A stretch of 64,000 bases of DNA from RI-231 sp041394905 (GCA_041394905.1 JAWKHJ010000002.1:124001-188000); one strand, 5' to 3'. Positions 37,945 to 49,204 are shown, counted from the stretch's first letter. Program-made: numbers and translations. The notes: generated by a model not told the origin, from the sequence alone.

Positions 37945-40772
37945 ATGGCGAAACTTCTCGAATGGCCGGCGGACATGAATCTCGACTTCGTCGAGGCTCT
38001 CTACGCCGACTATCTGCGTGATCCGCACTCGGTTTCCGCGGAGTGGCGGTCGTACTTCCAACAAGTCTCCCCCGAGGCGAAGGCCGGAGTGAACGGCGCG
38101 GCGACGCATCGTCCCACTGCCACGGCCGCAGCCGCTGTCCCGGCGGCTCCGCGCACCTACTTGCGCGAGGCGACGGCGAACGGCGACCAGCCCGTGGCCG
38201 CTGCCGTCGGGTTGCAGGACCGCGTGGACAAGCTGGTGCGCGCCTATCGTGTGCGCGCCCACATGATCGCGCGCATGGACCCGCTTGGGTTGCCGCGCTC
38301 GTCTCCGCCTGAGCTCGACCCCTCGTACTACGGCTTGTGGGAGAGCGACTTCGACAAGAAGATTTCGCCCCACACGCTGTCTGGCTGCAACGCGGACACG
38401 CCGCGCGAGGTGCTCGACCGCCTGCGCGAGACGTACTGTCGTTCGATTGGCGTGCAGTTCATGCACATCGACGACATGACCGAGCGCGAGTGGCTGCAAA
38501 AGCGCATGGAGGGCTCGGCCAACCGTCTGCAGTTGAGCCCCGGCCGCCAGCGCTCCATCCTCAAGCGCTTGACCGATGCGGTCATGTTCGAGGAGTTCAT
38601 CCACAAAAAGTTCGTGGGCGCCAAGAGCTTCTCGCTCGAAGGCTGCGAGAGCTTGATTCCGCTGCTGGATTTGGCGATCGAGCGCGCCGGCGACCACGGC
38701 ATCGATCAGGTCGTGATCGGCATGGCCCACCGCGGCCGGCTGAACGTGCTCGCCAACATCATGGGGAAGAATCCCCAGCAGATCTTCCGCGAATTCGAAG
38801 ACGTCGACCCGCATCTGCACCACGGCGGCGGAGACGTCAAATACCACCTCGGTTATTCGTCGAACTGGAAGACCGTAAAGGGGCACAACGTTCATCTGTC
38901 GTTGTGCTTCAACCCGAGCCATCTCGAGTACGTTGACCCGGTGGCCCTGGGCCGCCTGCGCGCTAAGCAGGATCGTCACCACGACACGCAGCGCCGGCGC
39001 GGCTTGGCGCTACTGATCCACGGCGACGCCGCGTTCGCCGGTGAAGGCGTGGTGCAGGAGATCCTGCAGATGAGCGAGCTCGCCGGGTTCACCGTTGGCG
39101 GCTCGATCCACGTCATCGTCAACAACCAGATCGGCTTCACGACGCCGCCCGAACAGGGCCGCTCGTCGATCTACGCTTCGGGCATCGGCAAGATGCTCCA
39201 GATCCCGATCTTTCACGTAAACGGCGAGGATCCGGAGGCGGTCGCGCAGGTCATCCGCGTGGCGCTCGACTTCCGCAATACGTTCAAGCGGGACGTCATC
39301 ATCGACATGTACGGCTACCGCAAGCTGGGTCACAACGAGGGCGATGAGCCGTCATTTACCCAGCCGTTGCTGTACAAGGCCATCGCCAAACGCAAGTCGG
39401 TGCGAGAGGCGTACCTCGACCATTTGCTGACCCAAGGCGACGTCACACGCGAAGAGGCTGACCAGATTGCCGAGGAGCGCCGCCAGAGTCTCGAAGAGGA
39501 GCTGTCGGCCGCGCGCAGCAGAGCTACATCCACGTCAGCGACCAGATGACCGGGCACTGGGCTGCCTATCGCGGCGGCGAGGACGGTAGCGTTTCCGACC
39601 CGAGCACGGGGGTGGCGCGCGAGCGCTTGGTCGCGATGCTCGAGAAGCTCAGCCGCACGCCGCAGGAGTTTCACCCCGATTCGCGCATCGCGCGCATCTT
39701 GAAGCAACGCCACCAGATGGCTGTGGGCGAGAAGCCCATCGACTGGGCGGCGGGCGAGGCGCTCGCCTTCGGCACGTTGCTGCTCGAGGGCTACCGGGTC
39801 CGGCTGACCGGGCAGGACGTGGAGCGCGGCACTTTCAGCCATCGGCACGCGGTGCTGCGCGACGTCGAGTTCGGCCACGCGTACGTGCCGCTGCGGCACC
39901 TGTCACCGCGGCAAGGACCTTTCGAGATCCATAACAGCCTGCTCTCGGAAGCCGGCGTGCTCGGCTTCGAGTACGGCTACTCGATGGATTGGCCCGACGG
40001 GCTGGTTTGTTGGGAAGCGCAGTTCGGCGACTTCGTCAATGCCGCGCAGGTCATCATCGACCAGTTCATTTCGAGCGCCGAAGACAAGTGGAAGCGTTTG
40101 AGTGGATTGGTGATGCTGCTGCCGCACGGCTTCGAAGGCCAGGGGCCGGAGCACTCGAGCGCGCGTCTCGAACGCTTTCTGCAGCTCTGCGCCGAAGACA
40201 ACATGCAGGTGATCAATCCGACGACGCCTGCGAACTACTACCATGCGCTGCGCCGTCAGGTGATCCGTCCGTGGCGGAAGCCGCTCGTGGTGATGACGCC
40301 GAAGAGCTTGCTGCGTCACCCGGACGTCGTTTCCGACCTTGGTTTGTTCACCGAGGGCTCGTTCCAGCGCATTCTGCCCGACACTGGTTCCGCCGGTGAA
40401 GCAGCGCAGCGCATCCTACTTTGTACGGGCAAGGTCTACTTCGATCTGGCCGCCGCACGCAAGGAGCGCGGCCTGCAAGAGAAGGTCGCGATCCTGCGCC
40501 TGGAGCAACTTTACCCGCTCGCCGACGAGCAGATCGAAGCTGCCCTCGCCCCGTACAAGGACGAGACGCCGGCCTACTGGGTGCAGGAAGAACCGGAGAA
40601 CATGGGCGCTTGGTCGTACTTGCGGTTCCGCTTTTTGAACCGCCTCTGTGGCCGATTCCCTTTCGAAGGCGTCACGCGCGCGGCCTCGGCCAGCCCGGCG
40701 ACCGGCTCGGCCTCAAGTCACAGGCTCGAGCAACAACAGCTCATCGATCAAGCTTTTGCCGGTCTGGAATAG
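37945..40772 (+). CDS. sucA: 2-oxoglutarate dehydrogenase E1 component, one frameshift
   Basis: About 942 residues, normal length. E1 uses thiamine diphosphate to decarboxylate 2-oxoglutarate and passes the succinyl group to the E2 lipoyl arm (TCA cycle, cytosol). Evidence includes the start with NLDFVEALYADYLRDPHSV (E2-binding type N-terminus), GMAHRGRLNVLANIMGK, GDVKYHLGYSS, FNPSHLEYVDPVALG, HGDAAFAGEGVVQE, KLGHNEGDEPSFTQPLLYKAI and FSHRHAVL. The frame breaks near 39519; adding one C gives ARSQSYIHVSDQM and rejoins perfectly. Since this is a central enzyme with an intact sucB and lpdA downstream, a sequencing error is the best explanation. Confidence 0.92.
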
Positions 40773-40847
40773 ATTGCGCGAAATGCGACAATAGGGGTTC
40801 GGCGGCGCCAGATTGCGTTTGCCGGCCCCTCTCGAAAGCCCATCTCC

Positions 40848-42173
40848 ATGCCTGTCGAGCTTACAGTCCCGCAATCGGGCGAATCCATCACTGAAGTACA
40901 AATCGGCCAGTGGCGCAAAGCCGTCGGCGACTTCGTCGAAGCGGACGAAGTGCTGGTCGAGATCGAAACGGACAAGGCCGCCATCGAGCTGCCCGCGCCG
41001 GTCTCCGGGATCCTCAAGGAGATCCGCAAGAAGGACGGCGAGGAAGCTGCGGTCGGCGACGTGATCGGGCTGATGGAAGAGGGTGGCGCGCCGGCCAACG
41101 ACGACAAGCCCGCCAAGAAGGCCGCCAAGGCAGAGGAGCCAAAGGCAGAGGAGCCGAAAGCCGAGCCTAAGCCCGCGGAAGAGCCGGCCAAGCCTGCGCC
41201 GCAACCCGAGACCACGCCGGAAGCCAAAGCTGAGGTCAAGGTCTCGGGCGAGTCGCGGGTCATGCCTGCAGCCCAGCGCGTGCTCGCGCAGGCCGGCATT
41301 GACGCCTCCACGGTCGAAGGCACCGGTCCGGGCGGACGCATTACCAAGGAAGACGCTGAGCGCGCCGCAGCCGCCCCCAAGGCTGAATCTGCACCCGCGC
41401 CGTCTCCTGCTCCCGCTCCGCGCGTTGAGCCGGAGCCGCCGTCGGCGCCTCCGGTCGCGTCAAACGTCGCGGGCCGCGAAGAAGAAGTCAAAGCGATGAC
41501 CCCAATGCGCAAGGTCATCGCCAAGAATCTGGTTCACGCGCAACAGACCGCCGCTCTGCTGACAACCTTCAACGAGGTCGACATGGGCGCGGTGATGGAG
41601 CTGCGCAAGCGCTACCAGGACGACTTCATCGCGCGCTACGGCATCAAGCTCGGCTTCATGAGCTTCTTCGTCAAAGCCGTCGTCGAAGCGCTGAAGGATT
41701 GTCCTGCGATCAACGCCCGCATCGACGGGACGCACATCGTCTACCGGAAGTACTACGACGTCGGCATCGCCGTCGGCGGCGGACGCGGCTTGGTCGTGCC
41801 GATACTACGCAACGCTGAGACGATGAGCTTCGCCACGATCGAGAAGACCATCGCGGACTTCGGCAAGCGCGCCAAAGAGAACAAGATCGAGCTGTCGGAA
41901 TTGCAGGGCGGCACGTTCACTATCTCCAACGGCGGCATTTACGGCTCGATGCTCTCGACGCCGATCGTCAACCCGCCGCAGAGCGGCATCCTGGGCCTGC
42001 ACAACATCCAGGACCGGCCTGTCGCACGTGACGGAGAGGTCGTGATCCGGCCCATGATGTACCTGGCGCTAACCTACGACCACCGCTTGGTCGACGGCCG
42101 TGAGGCGGTCACCTTCCTCCGGCGGATCAAAGACGTGATCGAGAACCCGGAGCGTTTGCTGCTCGAAATCTAA
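40848..42173 (+). CDS. sucB: Dihydrolipoamide succinyltransferase (E2 of 2-oxoglutarate dehydrogenase)
   Basis: A 441-residue E2. The lipoyl domain (residues 1-80) has the lipoylated Lys43 in EIETDKAAIELPAPVSG. A long Ala/Pro/Glu/Lys linker with repeated KAEEP and EPKA units follows (about 85-140), then the E3/E1-binding domain (VMPAAQRVLAQAGIDASTVEGTG broken here around AAQRVLA), another linker, and the catalytic domain with YDHRLVDGREA (His412, Asp416). It lies 75 bp after sucA and before lpdA, completing the complex in one unit. Could also serve a branched-chain complex, but the sucA neighbour argues for succinyl transfer. Confidence 0.93.
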   Translation: MPVELTVPQSGESITEVQIGQWRKAVGDFVEADEVLVEIETDKAAIELPAPVSGILKEIRKKDGEEAAVGDVIGLMEEGGAPANDDKPAKKAAKAEEPKAEEPKAEPKPAEEPAKPAPQPETTPEAKAEVKVSGESRVMPAAQRVLAQAGIDASTVEGTGPGGRITKEDAERAAAAPKAESAPAPSPAPAPRVEPEPPSAPPVASNVAGREEEVKAMTPMRKVIAKNLVHAQQTAALLTTFNEVDMGAVMELRKRYQDDFIARYGIKLGFMSFFVKAVVEALKDCPAINARIDGTHIVYRKYYDVGIAVGGGRGLVVPILRNAETMSFATIEKTIADFGKRAKENKIELSELQGGTFTISNGGIYGSMLSTPIVNPPQSGILGLHNIQDRPVARDGEVVIRPMMYLALTYDHRLVDGREAVTFLRRIKDVIENPERLLLEI

Positions 42174-42187
42174 CCGTTGCCCGTATC

Positions 42188-42242
42188 CCGTTACCCGTAT
42201 TCCGGTCAAGAAACAAGACAGGCTACGGGCGACGGGTAACGG
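42188..42242 (+). repeat. Inverted repeat between sucB and lpdA
   Basis: CCGTTACCCGT at 42188-42198 is exactly mirrored by ACGGGTAACGG at 42232-42242 across 33 bases, and a degenerate copy (CCGTTGCCCGTA) lies just before the left arm. It could be an intergenic repeat element or an RNA hairpin that tunes lpdA expression; there is no T tract, so a terminator is unlikely. Confidence 0.6.
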
Positions 42243-42258
42243 TCAATAGATAAGAATC

Positions 42259-43647
42259 ATGCCTACCCACGACCTACTCGTCATCGGCGCCGGTCCCGGC
42301 GGCTATACCGCTGCGCTGCGCGCGGCCCAGCTCGGCCTGGACACCGCCTGCGTCGAGAAAGATCCGACCTTGGGCGGCACTTGCCTCAACGTCGGCTGCA
42401 TTCCTTCGAAGGCGCTACTGGAATCGAGCGAGCTTTTCGAAGAAGCGGCCAAGGGCGGCCTGGAAGCGCACGGCTTCGAAGTGCAGAACGTCAAGCTCGA
42501 CCTGGGCAAGATGTTGGCGCGCAAGGACAAGGTCGTCAAGGCGCTCACCACCGGAATCGCCGGGCTGTTCAAGAAGGGCAAGATCACGCGCTACGAGGGG
42601 CAGGCCAGCCTCGCCGGCGAGGGCAAGGTCGTGGTCAAGGGCGCCGAGGGCGAGCAAACCATCCACGCGACGCACATTCTCATCGCCACCGGCAGTTCGG
42701 TCGCGACGATTCCTGGCGTCGAAATCGACGGCGACCGCGTGGGGTCGAGCACGGACGCGATTGCGTACCCGGAGGTCCCGAATCGCCTTGTGGTGATCGG
42801 CGCCGGATACATTGGGCTCGAGCTGGGGTCGGTTTGGCGCCGGCTGGGCTCGGAAGTGATCGTGCTCGAGTATCTTGACCGCATCCTGCCGGGCATGGAT
42901 CTGGAGCTCGCCAAGGCTGCGCAGAAGCTGTTCGAGAAGCAGGGGCTCAAGTTCCACCTAGGGGCGAAGGTCACCGGCGTGAAGGCCCTGAAGACCAAGG
43001 CGAAGGTCGAGATCGAAGGGCAGGACACGATCGACTGCGACCGCGTGCTGGTAGCCGTCGGCCGCAAGCCCAACACCGAGGGCTTGGGGCTTGACGCAGT
43101 CGGCATCGAGACCGACAAACGCGGATGCATTCCGGTGAACGACCACTTTGAGACGTCCGTCCCCGGACTTTACGCGATCGGGGACGTCATCCGTGGGCCG
43201 ATGCTGGCGCACAAGGCCGAAGAAGAGGGCGTGGCCTGCGTGGAGCGCATCGCCACCGGCTACGGCCATGTAAATTACGATGCCATCCCCGGCGTCTGCT
43301 ACACCCACCCGGAGATTGCCTCGGTTGGCAAGACCGAAGAGCAGTTGCAGGCCGATGGGACGCCTTACCGCAAGGGTAAGTTCCCGTTCATGGCCAACGG
43401 CCGCGCCAAGGCGCTCAACCAAGTCGACGGGTTCGTGAAGATCCTGGCGCACAAGGAGACCGACCGCATCCTGGGCGTCCACATCATCGGGCCGAGGGCG
43501 GGCGATCTGATTGCGGAAGCCGTGGCGGCGATCGAGTTCGGCGCGACGAGCGAAGACCTGGCGCGCACCTCGCACGCACACCCGACGCTGGCCGAAGTGG
43601 TGAAGGAAGCGGCGCTGGGCGTCGACAATCGCTCGCTCAACATCTGA
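42259..43647 (+). CDS. lpdA: Dihydrolipoamide dehydrogenase (E3)
   Basis: A 462-residue FAD flavoprotein that reoxidises the lipoyl arm of E2 with NAD. The FAD-binding start is LLVIGAGPGGYTAALRAAQLG, the redox-active disulfide is Cys42/Cys47 in GGTCLNVGCIPSK, the NAD site is VVIGAGYIGLELGSVW, and the C-terminal interface has the catalytic His-Glu region TSHAHPTLAEVVKEAA. It is the last gene of the sucA-sucB-lpdA unit and may also serve other 2-oxo acid dehydrogenases. The frame is intact. Confidence 0.95.
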   Translation: MPTHDLLVIGAGPGGYTAALRAAQLGLDTACVEKDPTLGGTCLNVGCIPSKALLESSELFEEAAKGGLEAHGFEVQNVKLDLGKMLARKDKVVKALTTGIAGLFKKGKITRYEGQASLAGEGKVVVKGAEGEQTIHATHILIATGSSVATIPGVEIDGDRVGSSTDAIAYPEVPNRLVVIGAGYIGLELGSVWRRLGSEVIVLEYLDRILPGMDLELAKAAQKLFEKQGLKFHLGAKVTGVKALKTKAKVEIEGQDTIDCDRVLVAVGRKPNTEGLGLDAVGIETDKRGCIPVNDHFETSVPGLYAIGDVIRGPMLAHKAEEEGVACVERIATGYGHVNYDAIPGVCYTHPEIASVGKTEEQLQADGTPYRKGKFPFMANGRAKALNQVDGFVKILAHKETDRILGVHIIGPRAGDLIAEAVAAIEFGATSEDLARTSHAHPTLAEVVKEAALGVDNRSLNI

Positions 43648-43667
43648 GGCTCGTTGCTAGCGAGGCC

Positions 43668-46600
43668 TTACGGGCCGACGTAGAGCTCGAGTCTTCCACG
43701 CTCGCCGAAGCGCTTGGCGCCGATGTACAACAAGATTGGCAGCCGGCGTGGAAGCGCGTTGGCGGGCGGGATGCGCAGGTTGATCTGTGCGACTCCAGCC
43801 GCGAGCCCTGGGGCTGCTCCGGCGTACAGGACATCTGCGTATCGGCCATCGATGGTAAGGGCGATGTCGAGGTCTGGCGTGGGCAAGGGCAGCTCGCCGG
43901 GAGCGATCGAGCCGTCTTCGAGCGGCGGGCTCATCTGGCCCAAACCCACAGCAAAAACCGTGACGACGGAGCCGACGGGAGCGGGGTGCTCGGCATCGTT
44001 GAGCGTGCCGTCCTGATTCAAGGCCAAGAGCAGGCCCCGCCCCAAACCTTCACCGGAGAACAGGCCTGCGTGCGAGACGCTGACCGGTAGGAACCACGGG
44101 GCCGACCTGCCGGAGGCAGTTTCGATTTCGAGCTTGGCCATCGTGCGCGGCTCGAGAGCGAAGCTCGCGATGAAGTTGATTTGGCCGTCCTGCGCGAACA
44201 ACATCGGCGCGGATTGACCGTTGACCAGCGTGCGGACGCCGCCGGCTTCGAGCGGCAGTTTTCCATCGACGAGCGAGGCTGCGGCGCCCTCCACGGGCCC
44301 GAGGCCTGAGCCGAACAGCGAGGCGATCAGCCCAGGGGCCAGTGGACCTCCGGTGTAAGCGGCGGCGTCGACGACAGCAGCGACTCGCGTGAGAGCAGGG
44401 GGGGCGGCTGGAGGCCCGAGGCGGACCACGAACGCTCCGAAGGCGCTCCGGTTCGTGCCAGCGGGGTCGGAGGGGGAGGTCGACGGGCCGAGATAGCGGT
44501 TGGCGGCAATAAGGAGGCTGTTCCCGTCCGGCGTTGCGATCGAACCTCGGATCGAGGATCCGTCGATGTTCGAGCCGGTCTGGAGCGCACCGTCTGGTGC
44601 GAGGCTCGCGACGAAAGACTCGCCGGCAAACAGGCGTCCGTTCGTGTCGTCCGCAGCGCAGGGATTCGAGAGGGAAATGGCGGCCGAGCCTGCGATCCGG
44701 ATGGCGCTTCGGGTTGCGCTTACGCCTTGGACGCACGCTGCGCGGCCCATCTCAAAGAAGCCGCTGAAGCGGATTGCTTCTAGGTCTTGGTCGAGAGCGA
44801 CGACGACCGGAGTCGCCACGGTGAGGGGGGAAGGCAAGGTATCGGCCAAGGCTGGGAGGTCCGGGGAGAGCGAGGCGCCGGCGACGTAGACAGCGCCGTC
44901 GGGCGCAACCGCGAGCCGTCCGCCGGACTCGGCCGCGGAGCCGCCCAGCAGCGTCGAGCCGAGGGGAGACAGGTCCGTGGGCGAGAAGCGTGTAACGAAG
45001 AAGTCGGAGTCGCCGCCTGCGTAGGCGCTGATGGACGGGTAGTTGACCGAACCGGTGACCCCTGCGACCAGATAGTCGCCCGAAGACTCGCGCACGACGG
45101 CGGCGGGGCTGTCTTGGCCGAAGCCGCCGAACTTGGTGGAGAGAGCGATGGACTGGAGATCGGGCGCGAGGCGCATCAGGTAGCCGTCCTGGCGGCTGCC
45201 TCGGGCGGCGACGTAGAGCTTCTGAGGGTCGCTCGGGTCAGCGGCGATCGCGGAGTAGTCGAGCGGGGGAAGCCTTCGAACGGTTGCCAGCTCTCGGCGC
45301 CGTCGGCGCTGCGGAACGGCCCGGAATCGGTCAAGGCATAGAAGACGCCTGGCTCTGCCGAAGCCATCACGATGCGGCGGGTCTCGTATGGCGTCACGCC
45401 GACGGTCGACCAGGATTGGCCGCCGTCGAGGCTTTCGTACAGGCTGCCGAACAAGCCGTAAAGGTGCGAGCTGTCGGCCGGGTCGAGGAAGAGCGAGGAG
45501 GGCGCCCATTGAGCGCCTTGGGATGTGGTGGGGAAGGTGCGATCCTGCCACGTGGCTCCGCCGTCGGCCGAAAAGAACAGCCCGTTGCCGAAGCGGAACG
45601 GCTGGGCTTGCTGCGCATAGATGAGGTCTGGATTGGCGGCGTCGACGAGTAGGCGGATCACCCGGCCCCTCCGGTCGTCGTGGGTCCAGGTTTCGCCATA
45701 GTCGTCGCTGCGGTAGGTTCCGCTGAACGAGCCGGTGTAGAGGCGTCCTCTCGAGCCCGCGGCGACGGCCAGCGGTCGATCGGAGGCCTGATCGAGGGTT
45801 GGCGTAACGTCCGTCCAACTCGCGCCAGCGTTGCGCGTCCGCAGTAGCTTGCCCTTGCGCGGCGGCGTAGACGGTGAGGGAATCGTCGGGGGCGGCGGCG
45901 ATGACCCGTGTGGTATCGCTCTCGAGCGCCCAGTGGTCCAGCACGGCGTCTTGACCGGAGGCGGTCCAGCTCTCCCCGCCGTCGGCCGAGACGAAGACGT
46001 CGTTGGCGAGCACGAACAGGCGACTTCCAACGGCCGCGATGTCGATGACCGGACCGCTCAAGCCTGTGTTGCGTACTACAGGCGATCCGTCCGGGCCAGG
46101 CGCGAAGAAGGCGGAATCGCTGATGGGCGCCGGGGTCGCGCCGATGACGGGGACGTCGTCGTACTGCGTGAGGCCGACCACGATGGGACGGTTGCCGTCG
46201 AGCGTCAGGGCCGGGTTCGCCGGGCAGGGCGACCGCGGCGAGCAGGGCTTGGCCGTCGGCGCTGACTTGCGCGAGGAAGGGGCCATCGGACAATCCGGCG
46301 GGGCCGACCGACCCGGATGCGGGATCGGTCTCGGATTCGGTCTTCCCGAGCACATAGGCGACGCCGCCCGCGTCAATGGCGAGGTCGACTCCGATTTCGC
46401 GTCCGGCGCCGCCGAGATCGGTGAGGAAGAGGAGCTCGCCGTTGGGGGCCAGCTTGGCCACAAACAGGTCAGGGCAAGGCAGCTCCGAGCTGGTCCGCCC
46501 GTCGCAATCGCCGGAGGCAAGCTCGGGCTGGAAGGCGCTCTTGGTCGGGAGCTCCGCGGAGGCGCTCGAGCCGAGAACGTAGGTCGAACCCGCGGGGCCG

Positions 46601-46716
46601 GGGCGGATGGCGGCGACGCTGCCTTCGCCAAGCAGGACGGTGAAGACGTCCGTCGATTGGGCGGATGCGGCGGCGAGCGAGAGCAAGAGGAGGAGGGGCA
46701 AAAGGGGGCGGTGCAT
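43668..46716 (-). CDS. Secreted propeller protein with Solibacter-type C-terminal domain, three frameshifts
   Basis: About 1,016 residues with a signal peptide (LLPLLLLLSLAAASAQS). The N-terminal part has SBBP-like and glycosyl hydrolase BNR-like propeller repeats (VFVSADGGESW, YRSDDYGETW, FFSADGGATW, LYESLDGGQSW). The C-terminal 220 residues, starting VAAVVDAAAYTGGPLAPGLI and containing FAQDGQINFIASFAL and VFAVGLGQMSP, are the TIGR03437-like domain known from Solibacter. The frame changes near 46220, 45853 (an extra G in a G run) and 45268 (a C short in a CCCCC run). Probably a cell-surface or secreted adhesive protein; function unknown. Confidence 0.85.
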
Positions 46717-46794
46717 GGGGAAAATGACTCGGGTTTGAGATGTTTGGAGCGCCGGACCCCGCCATGGCTGACGGGGCTCTGTTAGGTTGTTGCA

Positions 46795-47781
46795 ATGCGG
46801 TGGCCCTTGTTGGCTCTGATTTTGGCGCAGGCGGCGGCCGGGGCGGTTTGCGAGACGCGCGTCCATCCGGTCACGAAGGTTGAATATCGGCATCCGTTGA
46901 CCGGCTTCGAGCGGACGATCGAGGTGATCGTCGAGGAGCCGTTGGGTGCGGACGGCAAGCTGCCGGCGGTGGTTTGGATGCACGGCGGCGCGGGCGGCGG
47001 GACGCCGGAGAGCTTGGAGGAGTGGCGGGGCGTGACGGCGCGAGGGTGCTACCTGTCTGTCACGATTGGGCATGCTTGGCCTGGACCCGCACAAGCTGAG
47101 AAGTTGTGTGAGTGGATGGGGCGAACGTTTCCGGACGACTGCGGCGAGGCCAAGCAGGGGCAGGTGAAGCTTCTGAACTTGGCCAGGCCGTTCGATCTGC
47201 GGGCGACGCTGGACTACTTACTCAGGGAATGGGCGGAGCGCATCGATCCGGAACGAATCGCTGTGGGCGGGCATTCGGCGGGCGCGGGGGCGGCGCTGAT
47301 GGCGGCCGGAGCGGCTCGACGATACGAAGAGCGTGTGGAGACGTTTGCCGATCCGCGTCCGCGGGCGTTCTTGGCGTTTTCGCCGCAGGGACCGGGTAGT
47401 GACGGCATGTTTGCGGGTTCGTTTGATGGCATTGACCGGCCGGTGCTGATCGGAACGGGCGCGGGCGACACGACGGGCGGCGAGCAAGCGGAAGACCGTG
47501 TAGCGGTGTTCGACGAGCTCACCGGGCCGGACCAGTATCTGCTCTACGTGGACGACGAGAGTGCGCCGCATGGGCGCTTTGGTCTTGGGCTGGCAAAGTG
47601 TGCGTCGATAGGCGGGCCGGTTGCGGACGAGGATTGCGACCGCGTGATCGGATGGTTGTCGACGGCGGCGCTGCGATTCCTGGATGCGTATCTACGTGGA
47701 AGCGGAGAGGCGCGGACCTGGCTGCAGGAAGACGGGATTGGGAGGGAGACCGGCGGTGTGGTGAGAGTGAACGCGAAGTAG
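46795..47781 (+). CDS. Secreted alpha/beta hydrolase
   Basis: A 328-residue alpha/beta hydrolase with a signal peptide (LLALILAQAAAGAVCE). The oxyanion region is VVWMHGGAGGGTPES, the nucleophile elbow is GGHSAGAGAA with Ser161, and a catalytic His is likely in APHGRFGLG near residue 260. Several Cys residues (CETRV, LCEWMG, DDCGEA, KCASIGG, EDCDR) could form disulfides, in line with export. The substrate is unknown; the fold suggests an esterase or platelet-activating-factor acetylhydrolase-like enzyme. It is divergent from the propeller gene with 78 bp between them. Confidence 0.8.
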   Translation: MRWPLLALILAQAAAGAVCETRVHPVTKVEYRHPLTGFERTIEVIVEEPLGADGKLPAVVWMHGGAGGGTPESLEEWRGVTARGCYLSVTIGHAWPGPAQAEKLCEWMGRTFPDDCGEAKQGQVKLLNLARPFDLRATLDYLLREWAERIDPERIAVGGHSAGAGAALMAAGAARRYEERVETFADPRPRAFLAFSPQGPGSDGMFAGSFDGIDRPVLIGTGAGDTTGGEQAEDRVAVFDELTGPDQYLLYVDDESAPHGRFGLGLAKCASIGGPVADEDCDRVIGWLSTAALRFLDAYLRGSGEARTWLQEDGIGRETGGVVRVNAK

Positions 47782-47815
47782 GGCGTTGTATGCTGGTACC
47801 CATCGGAGGCCTGAC

Positions 47816-48627
47816 ATGACGCGTCGAGAGATTCTGTTTGCGCTTGCGGCTTTGCCGGCCACTGCTGTTCCGCAGGCAGAAGCCAAGCTCGCGCTCGAGG
47901 CGCGCAAACGCACCAGCCGGTGCGGTGACGCAGCAACTCGACTGGAAGGCGCGCGAGACGGCGATCATCGTGTGCGACATGTGGGACGACCTACTGCCTC
48001 TCGGCAGTGCGGCGGCTCTCGGCGATGATTCCGCGCGCATGGACGGAGCCTCGCGGCGGCGTGTCAAGCTGGGCGTTCACGTGATCCATGCGCCGAGCGG
48101 CACGATGGATTTCTACGCCGACTACCCGCAGCGAAAGAAGATGCAGGCGGTCCCCTATGCCAAGCCGCCGGTCGAGATCTCGAAGTGGTGTTATCTCGAT
48201 CCCAAGGATGAAGCCGCCTTGCCGATCAAGGACGACGAGGAGCCCTGCGACGACGCGGTGGTGACCACGCATCCGGATGTACAACCGCGAGCATCCCGAT
48301 ATTCGGATCGCGGAATCAGTTTGATCTCCGACGACGGGCAGGAGATCTACAACTACTTCACTCAGCAGGGCGTCGCGAACGTGATGCTGATGGGCGTCCA
48401 CGCGAACATGTGCGTGCTGGGGCGTCCGTTCGGCATTCGGCAGCAGGTGCGCTTGGGCAAGAAGGTGGCGCTGGTGCGCGACCTGACGGATGCGATGTAC
48501 GACCCGCGCGACAGGCTACGTCTCGCATGAGCGCGGGACGAGTGGTGATCGAGCACATCGAGCGCTGGTGGCGACGTCCGTCACGAGCGCGGAAATTCTG
48601 CGCGCGGGCGGCGTCGCGAGCGACTGA
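47816..48627 (+). pseudogene. Isochorismatase-like cysteine hydrolase, several frameshifts
   Basis: An exported isochorismatase-family protein of about 270 codons. It begins TRREILFALAALPATAVPQAEA (Tat-like or Sec signal) and then continues in another frame with TAIIVCDMWDD (catalytic Asp), VHVIHAPSGTMDFYADYPQRK, KWCYLDPKDEAALPI, and GVANVMLMGVHANMCVLGRPF with the catalytic Cys in NMCVLG. At least four breaks are needed: near 47930, 48030, around 48280 and near 48520. The last piece (TSAEILRAGGVASD) ends at the TGA that overlaps the next ATG. The catalytic residues are all still readable, so sequence error is likely. Confidence 0.7.
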
Positions 48628-49204
48628 TGGCGATTCCGACCGACTTGCCGATGCGCGCGTTCGCCTCGCAGCAGAACTGGGAGGATTGGCTCGTCGGCAA
48701 TTGCAGACAAGCTCCCGGCTTGTGGTTGCAGATTGCGAAGAAAGCTTCGGGGATCGCGTCGGTGACCTATGACGAGGCGCTCGAGGTGGCGTTGTGCTTC
48801 GGCTGGATCGACGGGCTGAAGAAGACCTTCGACGAACGTTTCTTCATCCAGCGCTTTACGCCCGCGGCGACCGCGCAGCAGGTGGTCGCAGCGCAACGTG
48901 GGCATCGTGGAGCGCCTGACCAAGCAGAAGAAGATGCGGCCGTCCGGCCTGCGCGAGGTCGAACTGGCGAAGGCGGACGGACGCTGGGCCTGACCCTATT
49001 CTGGGCCAAAGGACGCGGAGCCGCATCCTGATTTTTCTGGCCGCGCTCGCAGATCGGAAGGCGAAGCGGTTCTTCGACTCGATCAGCAAGCGCAATCAAT
49101 ATGCGATCTACTTTCGCGTCCACGATGCGAAGCGAGAAGAGACGCGCCGGCGCAGGATCGAGCAGTTCGTGGCCATGCTGGCCGAGGGCAAGAAGATCTA
49201 TTGA
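48627..49204 (+). pseudogene. YdeI / OmpD-associated family protein, frameshifted
   Basis: About 190 codons. The first 75 residues (SQQNWEDWLVGNCRQAPGLW and YDEALEVALCFGWIDGLKK) are clear YdeI family, a group described as bacteriocin-protection or DUF1905-associated proteins. Near 48880 the frame is lost; other frames then give GIVERLTKQKKMRPSGLREV, FFDSISKRNQYAIYFRVHDA and the end FVAMLAEGKKIY, which is the expected C-terminus with RRRIEQ. Its ATG overlaps the stop of the cysteine hydrolase by one base, so they form one unit. Breaks also occur near 48990 and 49030. Confidence 0.68.

Noticed and set aside
41120..41240. Short repeated units that could suggest a tandem repeat locus
   Set aside because: They encode the Ala/Pro/Glu/Lys linker of the E2 protein (repeated EEPKAE), an ordinary flexible hinge between domains.
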